Source: Streptomyces tauricus
GTDB lineage: Bacteria; Actinomycetota; Actinomycetes; Streptomycetales; Streptomycetaceae
Length of the DNA stretch: 64,000 nt
Reading direction: 5' to 3'
NCBI RefSeq assembly: GCF_014650955.1
Contig: NZ_BMVY01000037.1
Location: 1 to 64,000, forward strand
Part shown: piece after piece, positions 47,983-56,749 of the stretch
Numbering within the stretch: the first letter of the stretch is position 1
How the letters are laid out: each line of letters begins with the position of its first letter
Made by a program: the position numbers and the translations under genes
Notes under the pieces: model-generated
Database searches by the model: none
Told to the model about the DNA's origin: nothing
What the model saw: only the letters and a program-made list of their open reading frames with translations

Positions 47983-49299
47983 TCACTTCTTCGGCATCTG
48001 CTGCTGGGCCTCGTCGAGCTTCTCCTTGACGGAGGCCGTGGTCACCGGTCGGCCGGCCGCGGCCTCGGCGAAGAGCTCCTTCACGGCCGTGCCGACCGCC
48101 GTCTCGAACTGCGACTCGTTCGCCACCTGCGGCAGCGGGGCCGCGCTCTTGGCGAGGGTGTCCCGGATGACCTTCAGGGCGGGCGTGTTGAAGGCGGGGT
48201 CCTGCTGGGCCGCCTTGACCGGCGGGATGGACCCGTAGGTCTTGTTGAGGATCGTCTGCTCGTCCACGCTGGTCATGAAGTTCACGAACTTCATGGCGCC
48301 GTCGACGTTGTCGGTGTTCTTGAAGACGGCCATGTTGATGCCCGCCACCATCGAGTTGACGGCCGTGTCGGCGCCCGGAGCGCCGGACTGGACCGGCACC
48401 GGCGCGACACCCCACTCGTCGTCGCTCATGCCGTGGGCCTTGAGCGTGGCCGCCGCGGTCTGCCACATCACCATCGCCGTCTTGTCCTTGGCGAAGTCCT
48501 GGAGGGACTGGTTCTGCGCGTACTCGGCGTTGCCGGGCGCGATGACCTTGTCCTTGCCCATCAGGTCGACGTACTGCTTGACCGCCGCCACGGCCCCGTC
48601 GGACGTGAAGTCGGGCTTGCCGTCGGCGTCGAAGAAGTCGGCGCCGTGCTGCTTGGCGAGGACGAAGACGTGGTGGATGTTCTCCGACAGGTTCGCACCC
48701 TCGGCGCCGAGCGCCCACTTGTCGTCCTTGGAGATCTTCTTCCCGTCGGCGACCAGCTCGTCCCAGGTGGCGGGCGGCCCGGCTATCCCCGCGTCCTCGA
48801 ACATCTTCTTGTTGTAGTAGAGCGCATACGCCATCGAGTACAGCGGGACCGCCGCCGGGTCGGAGCCGGTCTCGCCCGCCGAGCCGAGTGCCGACTCGAC
48901 GAACCGGTCCTTGCCGCCGATCTTGCCGAAGTTCTTGGCGTCCCAGGGCAGCAGGGCCCCGGTCGCCTGGAGCGAGGCGGACCAGGTGTTGCCGATGTTC
49001 AGGACGTCCGGGCCCTGCCCCGACGTGGCCGCGGCGAGGATGCGGTTGAGGAGGTCCGACCAGGGGATGACCTCCAGCTTCACCTTGATGCCGGTCTGCT
49101 TCTCGAACTTCTTCAGCTCGGGAGTGAGGATCTTCTTGTCGGCCTCGATGCTCGGGCCCTGGTTGGATGCCCAGTAGGTGAGCGTCTTCGGCGAGTCGTT
49201 GGACCCGCCGTCCGTCGACGAGCCACCGCCGCACGCGGTCACGGCGGCCAGCAAGGAGACAGTGACCGCGCTCGCGGCCGCGGCTCGGGTTCTGCGCAT
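47983..49299 (-). CDS. Sugar ABC importer binding lipoprotein
   Basis: 438 residues from ATG 49299, which follows GGAAGGGA. The lipoprotein signal ends in LLAAVTAC. The mature protein is a CUT1-type solute-binding protein (LTYWASNQGPSIEADKKIL, IKVKLEVIPWSDLLNRILAA, DEQTILNKTYGSIPPVKAAQ). It should bind beta-linked gluco-oligosaccharides, given the GH1 enzyme and ROK regulator. A 22-bp operator (49372-49393) lies 72 bases upstream of the start; the same element at the same distance precedes a GH16 beta-glucanase gene at 56677. Confidence 0.93.
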   Translation of the reverse strand: MRRTRAAAASAVTVSLLAAVTACGGGSSTDGGSNDSPKTLTYWASNQGPSIEADKKILTPELKKFEKQTGIKVKLEVIPWSDLLNRILAAATSGQGPDVLNIGNTWSASLQATGALLPWDAKNFGKIGGKDRFVESALGSAGETGSDPAAVPLYSMAYALYYNKKMFEDAGIAGPPATWDELVADGKKISKDDKWALGAEGANLSENIHHVFVLAKQHGADFFDADGKPDFTSDGAVAAVKQYVDLMGKDKVIAPGNAEYAQNQSLQDFAKDKTAMVMWQTAAATLKAHGMSDDEWGVAPVPVQSGAPGADTAVNSMVAGINMAVFKNTDNVDGAMKFVNFMTSVDEQTILNKTYGSIPPVKAAQQDPAFNTPALKVIRDTLAKSAAPLPQVANESQFETAVGTAVKELFAEAAAGRPVTTASVKEKLDEAQQQMPKK

Positions 49300-49371
49300 G
49301 ACGTCAGGCGTCCCTTCCGGAGGGAAAACAGAGGATCGTCCCGTGTTCACTTCCCGAACGACCCTCACGGC

Positions 49372-49415
49372 TTAATTTAGGACGTGAGTTAAGACCCGGA
49401 AGAAAGTCGCGTCAA
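49372..49415 (-). promoter_or_regulatory. Importer promoter with putative ROK operator
   Basis: On the minus strand TTGACG (49410-49415), 17 nt and TTAACT (49387-49392) form a promoter. The 22-bp element at 49372-49393 (plus strand TTAATTTA, then GGACGTGAG, then TTAAG) covers the -10 and start. It has CTTAA/TTAAG ends and matches the element at 56750-56771 in 17 of 22 positions. The divergent ROK protein is the likely ligand. Confidence 0.75.
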
Positions 49416-49467
49416 GGGATCGCGCAGCGGTATCTTGCAGGTCGGGGGTACGGCGGGAAGGGAACAC

Positions 49468-50961
49468 ATGGCGGGGCGGAACGGGCGAACGGTACGTGAC
49501 CTGCGACGAGGCAATCGCACGGCCGTGCTGAGAAGGCTCTACTTCGACGGACCGATGAGCCGGTTCGAACTCGGACCTGCCACCGGGCTCAGCTCCGGCT
49601 CCATCAGCAACGTCGTCGCCGAACTCGTCGCCGACGGCCTGGTGGAGGAGGCGGGCAGCGTCGACTCCGACGGCGGCAGGCCCCGCACCCTGCTCCGGGT
49701 CGCCCCCGCCAGCGGCCACATGATCGGCGTGGACGTCGGCGAGACCCGCGTCCGCGTCGAGCTCTTCGACCTGTCACTCGCCGAACTCGCCCGCACGGAA
49801 AGGCCGTTGGAGCACCAGGGTTACGACGTCGACGTCATCGTCGGCCACATCCGCGACGGCGTCGCCGAGGTCCTGGCCACCGCCGGCATCGCCCCCGAGC
49901 GGCTGCTGGGTGTCGGCATCGGCGTACCCGGCATCGTGGAACGCACCGCGGCCGAGGGCGCCGTCGTGCACGGCCAGACCATCGGCTGGCCCGCCGTCCC
50001 GCTGGAGTCCCTGCTCCGCGCCGCCTGCGGGCTCCCGGACTCCGTCCCGTACTTCACCGACAACGGCGCCAAGACCCTGGGCCAGGCCGAGATGTGGTTC
50101 GGCGCGGGACGCGGCGCGCGCAACGCGGTCGTGGTCCTCTTCGGCTCCGGCGTCGGCGCCAGCCTCGTCTCCGACGACGTGGAACTGGGCCGGGCCGTGG
50201 AATGGGGCCACCTCACGGTACGGGTCAGGGGGCGCCGCTGCCGCTGCGGCGCACTCGGCTGCCTGGAGGCGTACGCCGGGGCCGAGGCCCTGCTGGAACG
50301 CTGGGAGGAGGCCGGGGGACGGCCCCCGAAGGGGGTCGACGAGGAGACCGCGCTCACCGCCATGCTCGCGGCCGCGTACCCGGCTGACGGGGCGGGGGGC
50401 GATGGCACGGGGGCCGACGGCCCAGGGGTCGGTGGCGCTTCGACCGGTGGGGCGGTGACCGTTGGCGCCTCGACGGGTGGTGCTTCGACAGCCGGCACGG
50501 CTACGGGTGGCACGGCCGGCGCCGGCACGGCGACCGGTGCAACGGCGACCGCCGGCGCGGTGACCGGTGGCGGGGCCGCCGGTGGCACGGCCGCCGACCC
50601 GGTGGCGCTGGCCGTGCTGGAGGAGACGGCCGAGTACCTGGGCGCGGGCCTCTCCGACCTGATCAACCTCTTCCAGCCCGAACGCATCCTCATCGGCGGC
50701 TGGGCCGGACTCCAGCTGGGCTCACGCTTCCTGCCCGCCGTCCGCGCCCACGCCGTCTCGTACGCGCTGCGCCACCCGGCCGAACGGGTCACCATCGAGC
50801 TGGGCGCCCTCGGACCCGACGCGGTCACGGTCGGCGCGGCGATCCTGCCGCTGGCCGACTTCTTCGCACGCGGCGGACGCCGCGCGGGCACGGGACCGGG
50901 CTCGGGGGACACGCCGCCGCCCGCTTGGCGCGCGGCCCTGGAGGAACGCGCTCCGCACTGA
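49468..50961 (+). CDS. ROK family repressor with low-complexity insertion
   Basis: 497 residues from ATG 49468 (GGGAAGGGA upstream). The N-terminal winged HTH (RNRTAVLRRLYFDGPMSRFE, LGPATGLSSGSISNVVAELV) marks a NagC/XylR-type repressor. The ROK sugar-binding fold follows, with IGVDVGETRVRVELFD and the zinc motif CRCGALGCLEAYAG. Near residues 310-385 an insertion of about 75 residues made only of Gly, Ala, Thr, Ser and Val interrupts the fold. It probably represses the divergent beta-glucoside importer operon and the GH16 gene at 56677. Confidence 0.93.
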   Translation: MAGRNGRTVRDLRRGNRTAVLRRLYFDGPMSRFELGPATGLSSGSISNVVAELVADGLVEEAGSVDSDGGRPRTLLRVAPASGHMIGVDVGETRVRVELFDLSLAELARTERPLEHQGYDVDVIVGHIRDGVAEVLATAGIAPERLLGVGIGVPGIVERTAAEGAVVHGQTIGWPAVPLESLLRAACGLPDSVPYFTDNGAKTLGQAEMWFGAGRGARNAVVVLFGSGVGASLVSDDVELGRAVEWGHLTVRVRGRRCRCGALGCLEAYAGAEALLERWEEAGGRPPKGVDEETALTAMLAAAYPADGAGGDGTGADGPGVGGASTGGAVTVGASTGGASTAGTATGGTAGAGTATGATATAGAVTGGGAAGGTAADPVALAVLEETAEYLGAGLSDLINLFQPERILIGGWAGLQLGSRFLPAVRAHAVSYALRHPAERVTIELGALGPDAVTVGAAILPLADFFARGGRRAGTGPGSGDTPPPAWRAALEERAPH

Positions 50962-51005
50962 CGCGCGGAGCGCGCGAAGATCGTGCGGCGAGAGCGAGGC
51001 CGTGC

Positions 51006-51045
51006 GCCCCGCGCCCTGCCCGGACGCCCCGCGCCCTGCCCGGCG
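51006..51045 (+). repeat. 20-bp direct repeat
   Basis: Two tandem 20-bp units beginning GCCCCGCGCCCTGCCCGG (51006-51025 and 51026-51045) lie in the 195-bp gap between the ROK gene and the next small gene. Nothing else is evident in the gap apart from the ribosome binding site. Confidence 0.6.
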
Positions 51046-51156
51046 AGCGCTCCGCACCGGCGTCCGGGGGTTTGCCGATCCGTTCCGGCAGGTACCCGCA
51101 CCCTGGCCGACAAGGGATTTCCGCCCCACGAGGCCCGACGAGGAGGGGAGCGCACC

Positions 51157-51438
51157 GTGAGCGAATACGGGACCAGGACGCCCGAGGAGAACGACGGCCC
51201 CGTGCCGCGGGACCTGCCGGACCAGCAGGTGCAGGAGGGCGAGGACCCCTGGGACGTCGTCACACCGCCCGAGTCCGGGCCGAGCGAGGACTCCGACGGG
51301 GCAGTCGAGGCCGCCGGTGGCGAGAAGGCCGGGACCGGTGTCCCCGACACCGACGAGGCGGGCACCGGCCGGCAGGGTGAATCCAGCACGAGCACCGTCC
51401 ACCCCGAGGACCCGGAGCCGGAGGAGTCGCCCGCCTGA
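51157..51438 (+). CDS. Small acidic protein of unknown function
   Basis: 93 residues from GTG 51157, which follows a strong AGGAGGGG site. The sequence is rich in Glu, Asp, Pro and Gly (PDQQVQEGEDPWDVVTPPES, HPEDPEPEESPA) and is probably disordered throughout. There is no signal, helix motif or Cys. The strong ribosome binding site and the terminator just after it support expression. The function is unknown. Confidence 0.65.
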   Translation: MSEYGTRTPEENDGPVPRDLPDQQVQEGEDPWDVVTPPESGPSEDSDGAVEAAGGEKAGTGVPDTDEAGTGRQGESSTSTVHPEDPEPEESPA

Positions 51439-51449
51439 GCCGATCGGGC

Positions 51450-51493
51450 CCTGGACAGGGTGAGGGCGCGGTCGCGCGGACGCCCTGTCCAGG
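51450..51493. terminator. Bidirectional terminator hairpin
   Basis: CCTGGACAGGG (51450-51460) and CCCTGTCCAGG (51483-51493) form a perfect 11-bp stem between convergent genes (51157 rightward and 51535 leftward). A further GCCCTGTCC copy follows at about 51499. Confidence 0.7.
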
Positions 51494-51534
51494 AAGGACG
51501 CCCTGTCCGGGAACGGACGGGAAGGAACGTCGGC

Positions 51535-52497
51535 TCAGGCGAAGGCGTTCACGCCGGTGAGTTCCGCCGACAGGTCCCACAGACGGGCCGCGGACGCCGG
51601 GTCGATCGCGTACTCGCGTACGCCGACCCGCGTACCGTCGGCCGGGGCGAGCTCGGCGATGTCGCAGTCCTCGCAGTAGACGCCGCCCATGCCGGACAGC
51701 TGCGGGGAGGTCGCCGCCCACACCTGGGTGGCCGCGCCCTGCTCGGGGCTCTTGAAGCCCTCGGGGTTCAGCGGGGTGCCGTTCTCGTCGATCCAGCCGC
51801 GCTCGACCATCTCCTGCTTGGGCAGGTGCCGCTGGAGAGGCGTGAGGATGCCGCCCGGGTGCAGCGCGAAGGCCCGTACACCGGAGTCCTTGCCGAGGGC
51901 GTCGAGCCGCACGGCGAACAGGACGTTGGCCGTCTTCGCCTGTCCGTACGCCTCCCACTTGTCGTAGGTGCCGTGGTTCCAGTGCGGGTCGTCCCAGCGG
52001 ATGTCCGAGGTGTGGTGGCCCGTCGAGGAGACGGAGACGATCCGGGCACCGCCCGGCGCGATCGCCGGCCAGAGTCGGTTGACCAGGGCGAAGTGGCCCA
52101 GGTGGTTGGTCGCGAACTGGGCCTCCCAGCCGGGGCCGACGCGGGTCTCGGGGCAGGCCATGATCCCGGCGTTGTCGATGACGAGGTCGACGGTGCGGCC
52201 GGAGGCGAGGAACCGGTCGGCGAACGCGCGAACGCTCTCCAGGTCGCCGAGGTCCAGCTCGTCCACCTCGACGCCGTCGATACCGGCGACCGCCTCCTCG
52301 GCGACCGCCGGGCGTCGCGCGGGAACGACGACCCGGGCACCCGCCTTGCTGAGCGCCCGCGTCGTCTCCAGGCCGAGACCGGAGTACCCGCCGGTGACGA
52401 TCGCCAGCTTGCCCGTGAGGTCGATGCCGGCGAGTACGTCGTCCGCGGTGCTGTGCCGGTCGAAGCCCGAGCCGATCTTGTGCTGTGCAGTGGTCAT
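51535..52497 (-). CDS. SDR family oxidoreductase (retinol-dehydrogenase-like)
   Basis: 320 residues, related to the SDR at 917-1864. TGGYSGLG binds the cofactor; IDNAGIMACP stands in for NNAG; VSSTGHH and YGQAKTANVLF carry the catalytic Ser, Tyr and Lys. The end (LWDLSAELTGV) is the usual one for this subgroup, in contrast to the run-on end of the first SDR. ATG 52497 lies 7 nt after a TAGCGT -10 box, so the mRNA is probably leaderless. The substrate is unknown. Confidence 0.92.
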   Translation of the reverse strand: MTTAQHKIGSGFDRHSTADDVLAGIDLTGKLAIVTGGYSGLGLETTRALSKAGARVVVPARRPAVAEEAVAGIDGVEVDELDLGDLESVRAFADRFLASGRTVDLVIDNAGIMACPETRVGPGWEAQFATNHLGHFALVNRLWPAIAPGGARIVSVSSTGHHTSDIRWDDPHWNHGTYDKWEAYGQAKTANVLFAVRLDALGKDSGVRAFALHPGGILTPLQRHLPKQEMVERGWIDENGTPLNPEGFKSPEQGAATQVWAATSPQLSGMGGVYCEDCDIAELAPADGTRVGVREYAIDPASAARLWDLSAELTGVNAFA

Positions 52498-52504
52498 ACG
52501 CACG

Positions 52505-52535
52505 ACGCTACGGATTGGAGCGCTCTCGAAGTCAA
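52505..52535 (-). promoter_or_regulatory. Promoter of leaderless SDR gene
   Basis: On the minus strand TTGACT (52530-52535), 19 nt and TAGCGT (52505-52510) end 7 nt before the ATG. The spacer contains the palindrome GAGCGCTC. The long spacer with a dyad resembles MerR-controlled promoters, but no MerR gene is adjacent. Confidence 0.55.
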
Positions 52536-52578
52536 ACGACGCCCCCCAAGGAACAGAAAAGGCGCGGGGAACGGGAAA

Positions 52579-52613
52579 GGCCCCGACCGGACGGGGGAAT
52601 CGCGGTCGGGGCC
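52579..52613 (-). terminator. Terminator downstream of the HAD gene
   Basis: GGCCCCGACCG (52579-52589) and CGGTCGGGGCC (52603-52613) form an 11-bp stem with a 13-nt loop. On the minus strand it is followed by TTTCCCG. It lies in the 314-bp gap 52498-52811; apart from the SDR promoter I see nothing else in that gap. Confidence 0.65.
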
Positions 52614-52811
52614 GTCTGTGGGTGGCCACGGATGGCGGTCGCCTCTCGGCGGTGTGCTCCACAGGGCTTCAGCCGAACGATCTTCCCTGTGGGCGATAGG
52701 TGAGGCCCGGGGACACTGTCCCATCCGCACCCACAGCTGATTTAACGGGAAACTACCGACGGGTGTTCCCAGGTCGGGGCGGTGCCGATCGTGATCTGCG
52801 TCACGACCCGC

Positions 52812-53477
52812 TCAGCCTTCCGCCACCAGCGGGCTCTTGGACAGTGACGCCAGGAGATGGGCCGGGTCCCGGTAGACGGAGCTGGCCCCGGCCTTCTCCA
52901 GATCGCCGCGCGGGATGCCGCCGCACAGCACTCCCACGCACAGGACACCCGCCCGGGTGCCCGCGCGCATGTCCCAGACCGTGTCACCGACGAAGAACGA
53001 GTGCTCGGCCGAGGCTCCGGCGAGTTCCAGGGCGTGCTCCACCGGATCGGGTGCGGGCTTCCCGGAGTCCACGTCGTCGGAGCTCGCCGTCGCCCTGATG
53101 ACGTCGTCGGCGTCGATGGCCCGCCGGAGCGCCGCCAGCTCCGCCCCGCCGGCCGAGGTGGCGAGCACGACGGTCCAGCCCTCGCTGTCGAGGCGTCGCA
53201 GCAGGTCACCGGTGCCGGGGAACGGGCGCAGCCGCTCGAAGTACGTGCCGTAGAGGGTCTTGTGGGCGGCGCTGATCGCGTCGTCCTGCCCGGTGTCCCG
53301 CTCCTCGCCCAGCAGATGCCCGATCAGGTCGTCGGAACCGAGGCCCACGGCCCGGTGGACGTCGTGCATCGACACGTCGTGCCCGGCCTGTCTGAACGCC
53401 TCCCACCAGGCCGTCACATGCAGATGGTTGGTGTCGACAAGAGTGCCGTCCACATCGAATACGGCCGCCCGCTCCAT
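52812..53477 (-). CDS. HAD family hydrolase (phosphoglycolate phosphatase-like)
   Basis: 221 residues, HAD subfamily IA. Motif I is VFDVDGTLVDTN, motif II is the Ser/Thr in VVLATSAGG, the Lys is in DSGKPAPDP, and motif IV is FFVGDTVWDM. The cap is helical (AWWEAFRQAGHDVSMHDV), similar to phosphoglycolate and sugar-phosphate phosphatases. The substrate cannot be told from the sequence. ATG 53477 follows GAAGGGA. Confidence 0.92.
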   Translation of the reverse strand: MERAAVFDVDGTLVDTNHLHVTAWWEAFRQAGHDVSMHDVHRAVGLGSDDLIGHLLGEERDTGQDDAISAAHKTLYGTYFERLRPFPGTGDLLRRLDSEGWTVVLATSAGGAELAALRRAIDADDVIRATASSDDVDSGKPAPDPVEHALELAGASAEHSFFVGDTVWDMRAGTRAGVLCVGVLCGGIPRGDLEKAGASSVYRDPAHLLASLSKSPLVAEG

Positions 53478-53528
53478 ACATCGTCCCTTCGCCGCGGTGT
53501 CGCGTTGTCCAGGTATCCCAGTACCGCG

Positions 53529-54566
53529 TCACAGGGCCCGTACGCCCGCGGGAGTCACCCGATCCCGCGTCCAGGCCAGCAGTTCCTCCGCGGACCAGGT
53601 GGTCACCACGCGCTCCGGGGGCACCCCGCACTCCTCGGCCCGCGCGCATCCGTACACCTGCCACCCGAGCTGTCCGGGGGCGTGCGCGTCGGTGTCGACG
53701 GAGAAGAGCACGCCCGCCGCGACCGCCCGGCGCAGCAGCCGCCGCGGTGGATCGAGGCGTTCGGGGCGGCTGTTGATCTCGACCGCCGTGCCCGTCTCGG
53801 CGCAGGCGGCGAACACGGCGTCCGCGTCGAACTCCGACTCCGGCCGCCCCCGGCCGGTGACCAGCCGCCCCGTGCAGTGCCCCAGCACGTCCGAGTGCGG
53901 ATTCCGTACGGCGGCGATCATCCGGCGGGTCATCGCGGTCGCGTTCATCCGCAGCTTGGAGTGCACCGACACCACGACGACGTCGAGCCGCTCCAGCAGC
54001 TCAGGCTCCTGGTCGAGCGACCCGTCGTCGAAGATGTCGCACTCGATACCGGTGAGCAGCCGGAAGGGCGCCCAGCGCTCGTTCAGCTCCGCCACCACGT
54101 CCAGCTGCTCCCGCAGCCGCTCGGGGGACAGCCCGCGGGCCACCGTCAGGCGCGGCGAGTGATCCGTGAGGACCGCCCACTCGTGCCCGAGCCGTGCCGC
54201 GGCGCGGCCCATCTCCTCGATGGGGCTGCCGCCGTCCGACCAGTCCGAGTGCAGATGGCAGTCGCCGCGCAGCAGGGCCGCCAGCTCCTCGCCGCCCAGG
54301 ACGAGGGGGTGTGCGGCGTCCTGCTCCAGTTTCTCCAGATAGCCGGGCAGCTGTCCGGCCAGCACCTCGCGCACCACCTGCGCGGTCTTCGGCCCGATGC
54401 CCTTCAGCGACTCCAGCGACCCCTCGGCCGCCCTGCGGGCCACCTCGTCGGCGGACAGCTCCGTGACGACGTCCGCCGCGGTGCGGAACGCCCGTACGCG
54501 ATAGGTGGGGGCCTGGGACCGCTCCAGCAGGAAGGCGATACGGTCCAGCGCCTCGGCCGGGTCCAT
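53529..54566 (-). CDS. PHP domain protein (PolX C-terminal-like)
   Basis: 345 residues. The N-terminal 85 contain a helix-hairpin-helix (SLESLKGIGPKTAQVVREVL) like that of family X DNA polymerases, without the polymerase domain. The PHP domain follows with its metal-binding set: CHLHSDWSDGG, LTDHSPRL, GIECDI, VSVHSKL, HCTGRL and DTDAHAPGQL. It may be a phosphoesterase or 3'-5' exonuclease acting on DNA ends. ATG 54566 has a weak CACGCT box 6 nt away, so a leaderless mRNA is possible. Confidence 0.88.
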   Translation of the reverse strand: MDPAEALDRIAFLLERSQAPTYRVRAFRTAADVVTELSADEVARRAAEGSLESLKGIGPKTAQVVREVLAGQLPGYLEKLEQDAAHPLVLGGEELAALLRGDCHLHSDWSDGGSPIEEMGRAAARLGHEWAVLTDHSPRLTVARGLSPERLREQLDVVAELNERWAPFRLLTGIECDIFDDGSLDQEPELLERLDVVVVSVHSKLRMNATAMTRRMIAAVRNPHSDVLGHCTGRLVTGRGRPESEFDADAVFAACAETGTAVEINSRPERLDPPRRLLRRAVAAGVLFSVDTDAHAPGQLGWQVYGCARAEECGVPPERVVTTWSAEELLAWTRDRVTPAGVRAL

Positions 54567-54752
54567 GGCTCCAGCGTGGCCCAGCCGGGCCCGGTCCGCA
54601 CGGCAGCCGACCGACCTGCCCTGTGCCACCATGAAGGAACCTCATAACGACAGGTAAGGCCACGGCCACGCCGGCGCCGCCGAGCGCCACGACGACCGAC
54701 AGCGCCGCCCGGGCAGGCTTATCGGCGGCACGCGTGTGGAACCGGTGGGATC

Positions 54753-54989
54753 ATGACTGAAATCGCCAGCCCTCACATCTCGTACCCGCGGATCACGGTC
54801 CTGGGCGTGCAGCCCGGCGATCCGCCCTTCCGGATCGTGGAGATCGACGGCGCCGTCATCGGTGAGGCCAAGAGCTTCACGGATGTCCTGGTGGCCGCCG
54901 CGGCGTACGGCATCCCGGTGCACGACGCCGACGACCCGGCCGTGGTCCGCTGGGTCGGCGGGGACAAGCTCACCTGGCATCTGCGATAG
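54753..54989 (+). CDS. Small conserved protein of unknown function
   Basis: 78 residues from ATG 54753 with GGTGGGA upstream. The sequence (ISYPRITVLGVQPGDPPFRI, VEIDGAVIGEAKSFTDVLVA, VHDADDPAVVRWVGGDKLTW) has alternating strand and helix character and looks like a compact globular domain. I recall similar short proteins in other Streptomyces but cannot name the family. It stands alone. Confidence 0.75.
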   Translation: MTEIASPHISYPRITVLGVQPGDPPFRIVEIDGAVIGEAKSFTDVLVAAAAYGIPVHDADDPAVVRWVGGDKLTWHLR

Positions 54990-55315
54990 CCGTGCGGCGG
55001 GCGGCGGGGCGTCCGGGTGAATCCCGACGGACCTGACGGCCCCCGACGGGTTCGAAAAGGGCCCGAAAAGGGTTCGGTGGGTTCGAGGGGCCCGACGGGG
55101 GCGCGTCGAGCAGTGCCTTTCGCGCCGTGGTGAGCCGGTCGCGGGTGGCGTGACCCCGCGCATCGGCACACCCCGCGGGCGGACACCGCCGTGCATGGAC
55201 TCATTCCGGCCAGGGCATTTTGATCTCGCGGTGCGCGTGGCCCGAGGAGGGGAGTGGCACGCTCGACCGGGGCGGACGTGCCTCATGGCACCCGGGCCAC
55301 GCGCGGGCTTCGTAC
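54990..55315. other. Intergenic stretch, no gene seen
   Basis: 326 bp of GC-rich sequence with several CCGACGG/GGTTCG repeats (55015-55100). I see no credible frame with a ribosome binding site and natural composition. The terminator at 55316 closes it. Confidence 0.6.
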
Positions 55316-55366
55316 CTACGGGCTGGGCCCGGGCCGGGGATCACCCGGCCCGGGCCCAGCCCGTAG
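55316..55366. terminator. Very strong 23-bp terminator stem
   Basis: Perfectly complementary 23-nt arms (55316-55338 and 55344-55366, outer ends CTACGGGCTGGG and CCCAGCCCGTAG) enclose the 5-nt loop GATCA. It lies 40 bp beyond the GH16 stop on the leftward strand and also faces the small gene at 54753. Confidence 0.85.
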
Positions 55367-55370
55367 CTTG

Positions 55371-55405
55371 TTCTCCGTTTCTCCGTTTCTCCGTTTCTCC
55401 GCTTC
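55371..55405. repeat. TTTCTCCG microsatellite
   Basis: About four tandem copies of the 8-bp unit TTTCTCCG run up to the GH16 stop codon. Unlike most Streptomyces repeats it is pyrimidine-only on one strand apart from the G of each unit. Confidence 0.75.
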
Positions 55406-56677
55406 TCAGCCGACCGTCCACTTCTGGTTGGCCGCCCCCGTGCAGGTCCACAGCTGCAGCCGGGTGTTGTTGGCCGAGTTGTTGCCCGTGACGTCCAGGC
55501 ACTTGTTCGCCTGCGGATTCACGATGTCGCGGGCCCCGGAGACCACCCACTGCTGTGCGGGTACGCCCGCGCAGTCCCAGAGCTGGACCGGCGTACCGTC
55601 CGCCGTGCCACCGCCGGCGGCGTCCAGGCACTTGCCCAGCGCCCGGATCGTGCCGTCGGAGCCCACGGTCCACTGCTGGGCCGCGGTGCCGTTGCAGTCG
55701 TAGAGCTGAACGGGCGTGCCGTTGGCGGGATTCGCCCCCGCCACGTCCACGCACTTGCCCGCGAGGCCCCTGATGGCCGAGCCGCCGCCCGCGCCCTCGC
55801 CCGTCGTCACCTTCACCTCGTCCACGACGAGCTGCGAGGGGAACGGGGTCGAGCCGTCCGGGTCGCCCGGCCAGTAGCCGCCCACCGCGAGGTTCAGGAT
55901 CAGGAAGAACGGCTTGTTGAACACCCACTGCCTGCCGCCCAGGTCGGCGGGGGTGCGGGTCTGGTAGACGGTGCCGTCCACGGACCAGGTGATCCGCTCG
56001 GGCGACCAGTCGACGGCGAAGGTGTGGAAGGCGTCCGCGAAGGCTTGTCCGCCGGGCAGCGAGTAGCCGGCGCCTATGCCGCCGGAGCCGGAGTAACCGG
56101 GGCCGTGCAGTGTGCCGTGCACCGTTCCGGGCTCGAAGCCGACGTTCTCCATGATGTCGATCTCGCCCGAGTTGGGCCAGCCGACCTGTCCGATGTCGTT
56201 GCCCAGCATCCAGAACGCGGGCCACATGCCCTGCCCGCGCGGCACCTTCAGCCGGGCCTCGACCCGTCCGTAGGTGGTGGTGAACTTCCCCGAGGTGTTG
56301 AGGCGGGCCGAGGTGTACTCGCAACGCCCGTACCAGCACTGGTAGTTGTTCGGGTTCTCGCGGCGGGCCTCGATGACCAGGTGGCCCTGGCCGTCGAGCT
56401 TCGCGTTGTTGTTGCCGGCCGTGTAGTACTGCCGCTCATGGTTGTTGACGTTGTCGCCGGTCTCGATCTGCCACTTCGAGGAGTTGGGGGCCGAACCGGC
56501 GGCACCGTCGAAGGTGTCCTGGAACGTCACCGCCGCGGCGGCGCGCGGAGCGGGGTCCGCCTGTGCGTGTGCGGCCCGTGCCGGATCCGCTTGCGCGGGG
56601 CCGACCGCGACGGACCCGAGGAGTACGGCGGACAGGGCGGCGAGAAGGTATCTGCGGAGCAGGCGTGGGGAGTCCAC
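55406..56677 (-). CDS. Secreted GH16 beta-glucanase with ricin-type lectin domain
   Basis: 423 residues from GTG 56677 (GGGAGAA upstream). A Sec signal (SPRLLRRYLLAALSAVLLG, then PAQA) leads to a GH16 domain with the catalytic motif GEIDIMENVG (Glu-x-Asp-x-x-Glu, near 166-171), GMWPAFWMLG and VDEVKVT at its end. After a Gly linker a ricin B/CBM13 trefoil occupies about 290-423, with repeated QLYDCNGTAAQQW and QLWDC units. It should hydrolyse beta-1,3-glucan (laminarin type). The operator at 56750-56771 matches that of the beta-glucoside importer. Confidence 0.94.
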   Translation of the reverse strand: MDSPRLLRRYLLAALSAVLLGSVAVGPAQADPARAAHAQADPAPRAAAAVTFQDTFDGAAGSAPNSSKWQIETGDNVNNHERQYYTAGNNNAKLDGQGHLVIEARRENPNNYQCWYGRCEYTSARLNTSGKFTTTYGRVEARLKVPRGQGMWPAFWMLGNDIGQVGWPNSGEIDIMENVGFEPGTVHGTLHGPGYSGSGGIGAGYSLPGGQAFADAFHTFAVDWSPERITWSVDGTVYQTRTPADLGGRQWVFNKPFFLILNLAVGGYWPGDPDGSTPFPSQLVVDEVKVTTGEGAGGGSAIRGLAGKCVDVAGANPANGTPVQLYDCNGTAAQQWTVGSDGTIRALGKCLDAAGGGTADGTPVQLWDCAGVPAQQWVVSGARDIVNPQANKCLDVTGNNSANNTRLQLWTCTGAANQKWTVG

Positions 56678-56749
56678 GACTTCTCCCTTCCGTACGGCGA
56701 TCCCCGTGGGGGAGGAGCCGACTGAGGTGGGGGGTACGCGCTTCGACTC

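Noticed and set aside
49821..51395. 524-codon leftward frame opposite the ROK gene
   Set aside because: Pro/Ser/Arg/Ala-rich shadow; the ROK gene has HTH, sugar and zinc motifs on the other strand.
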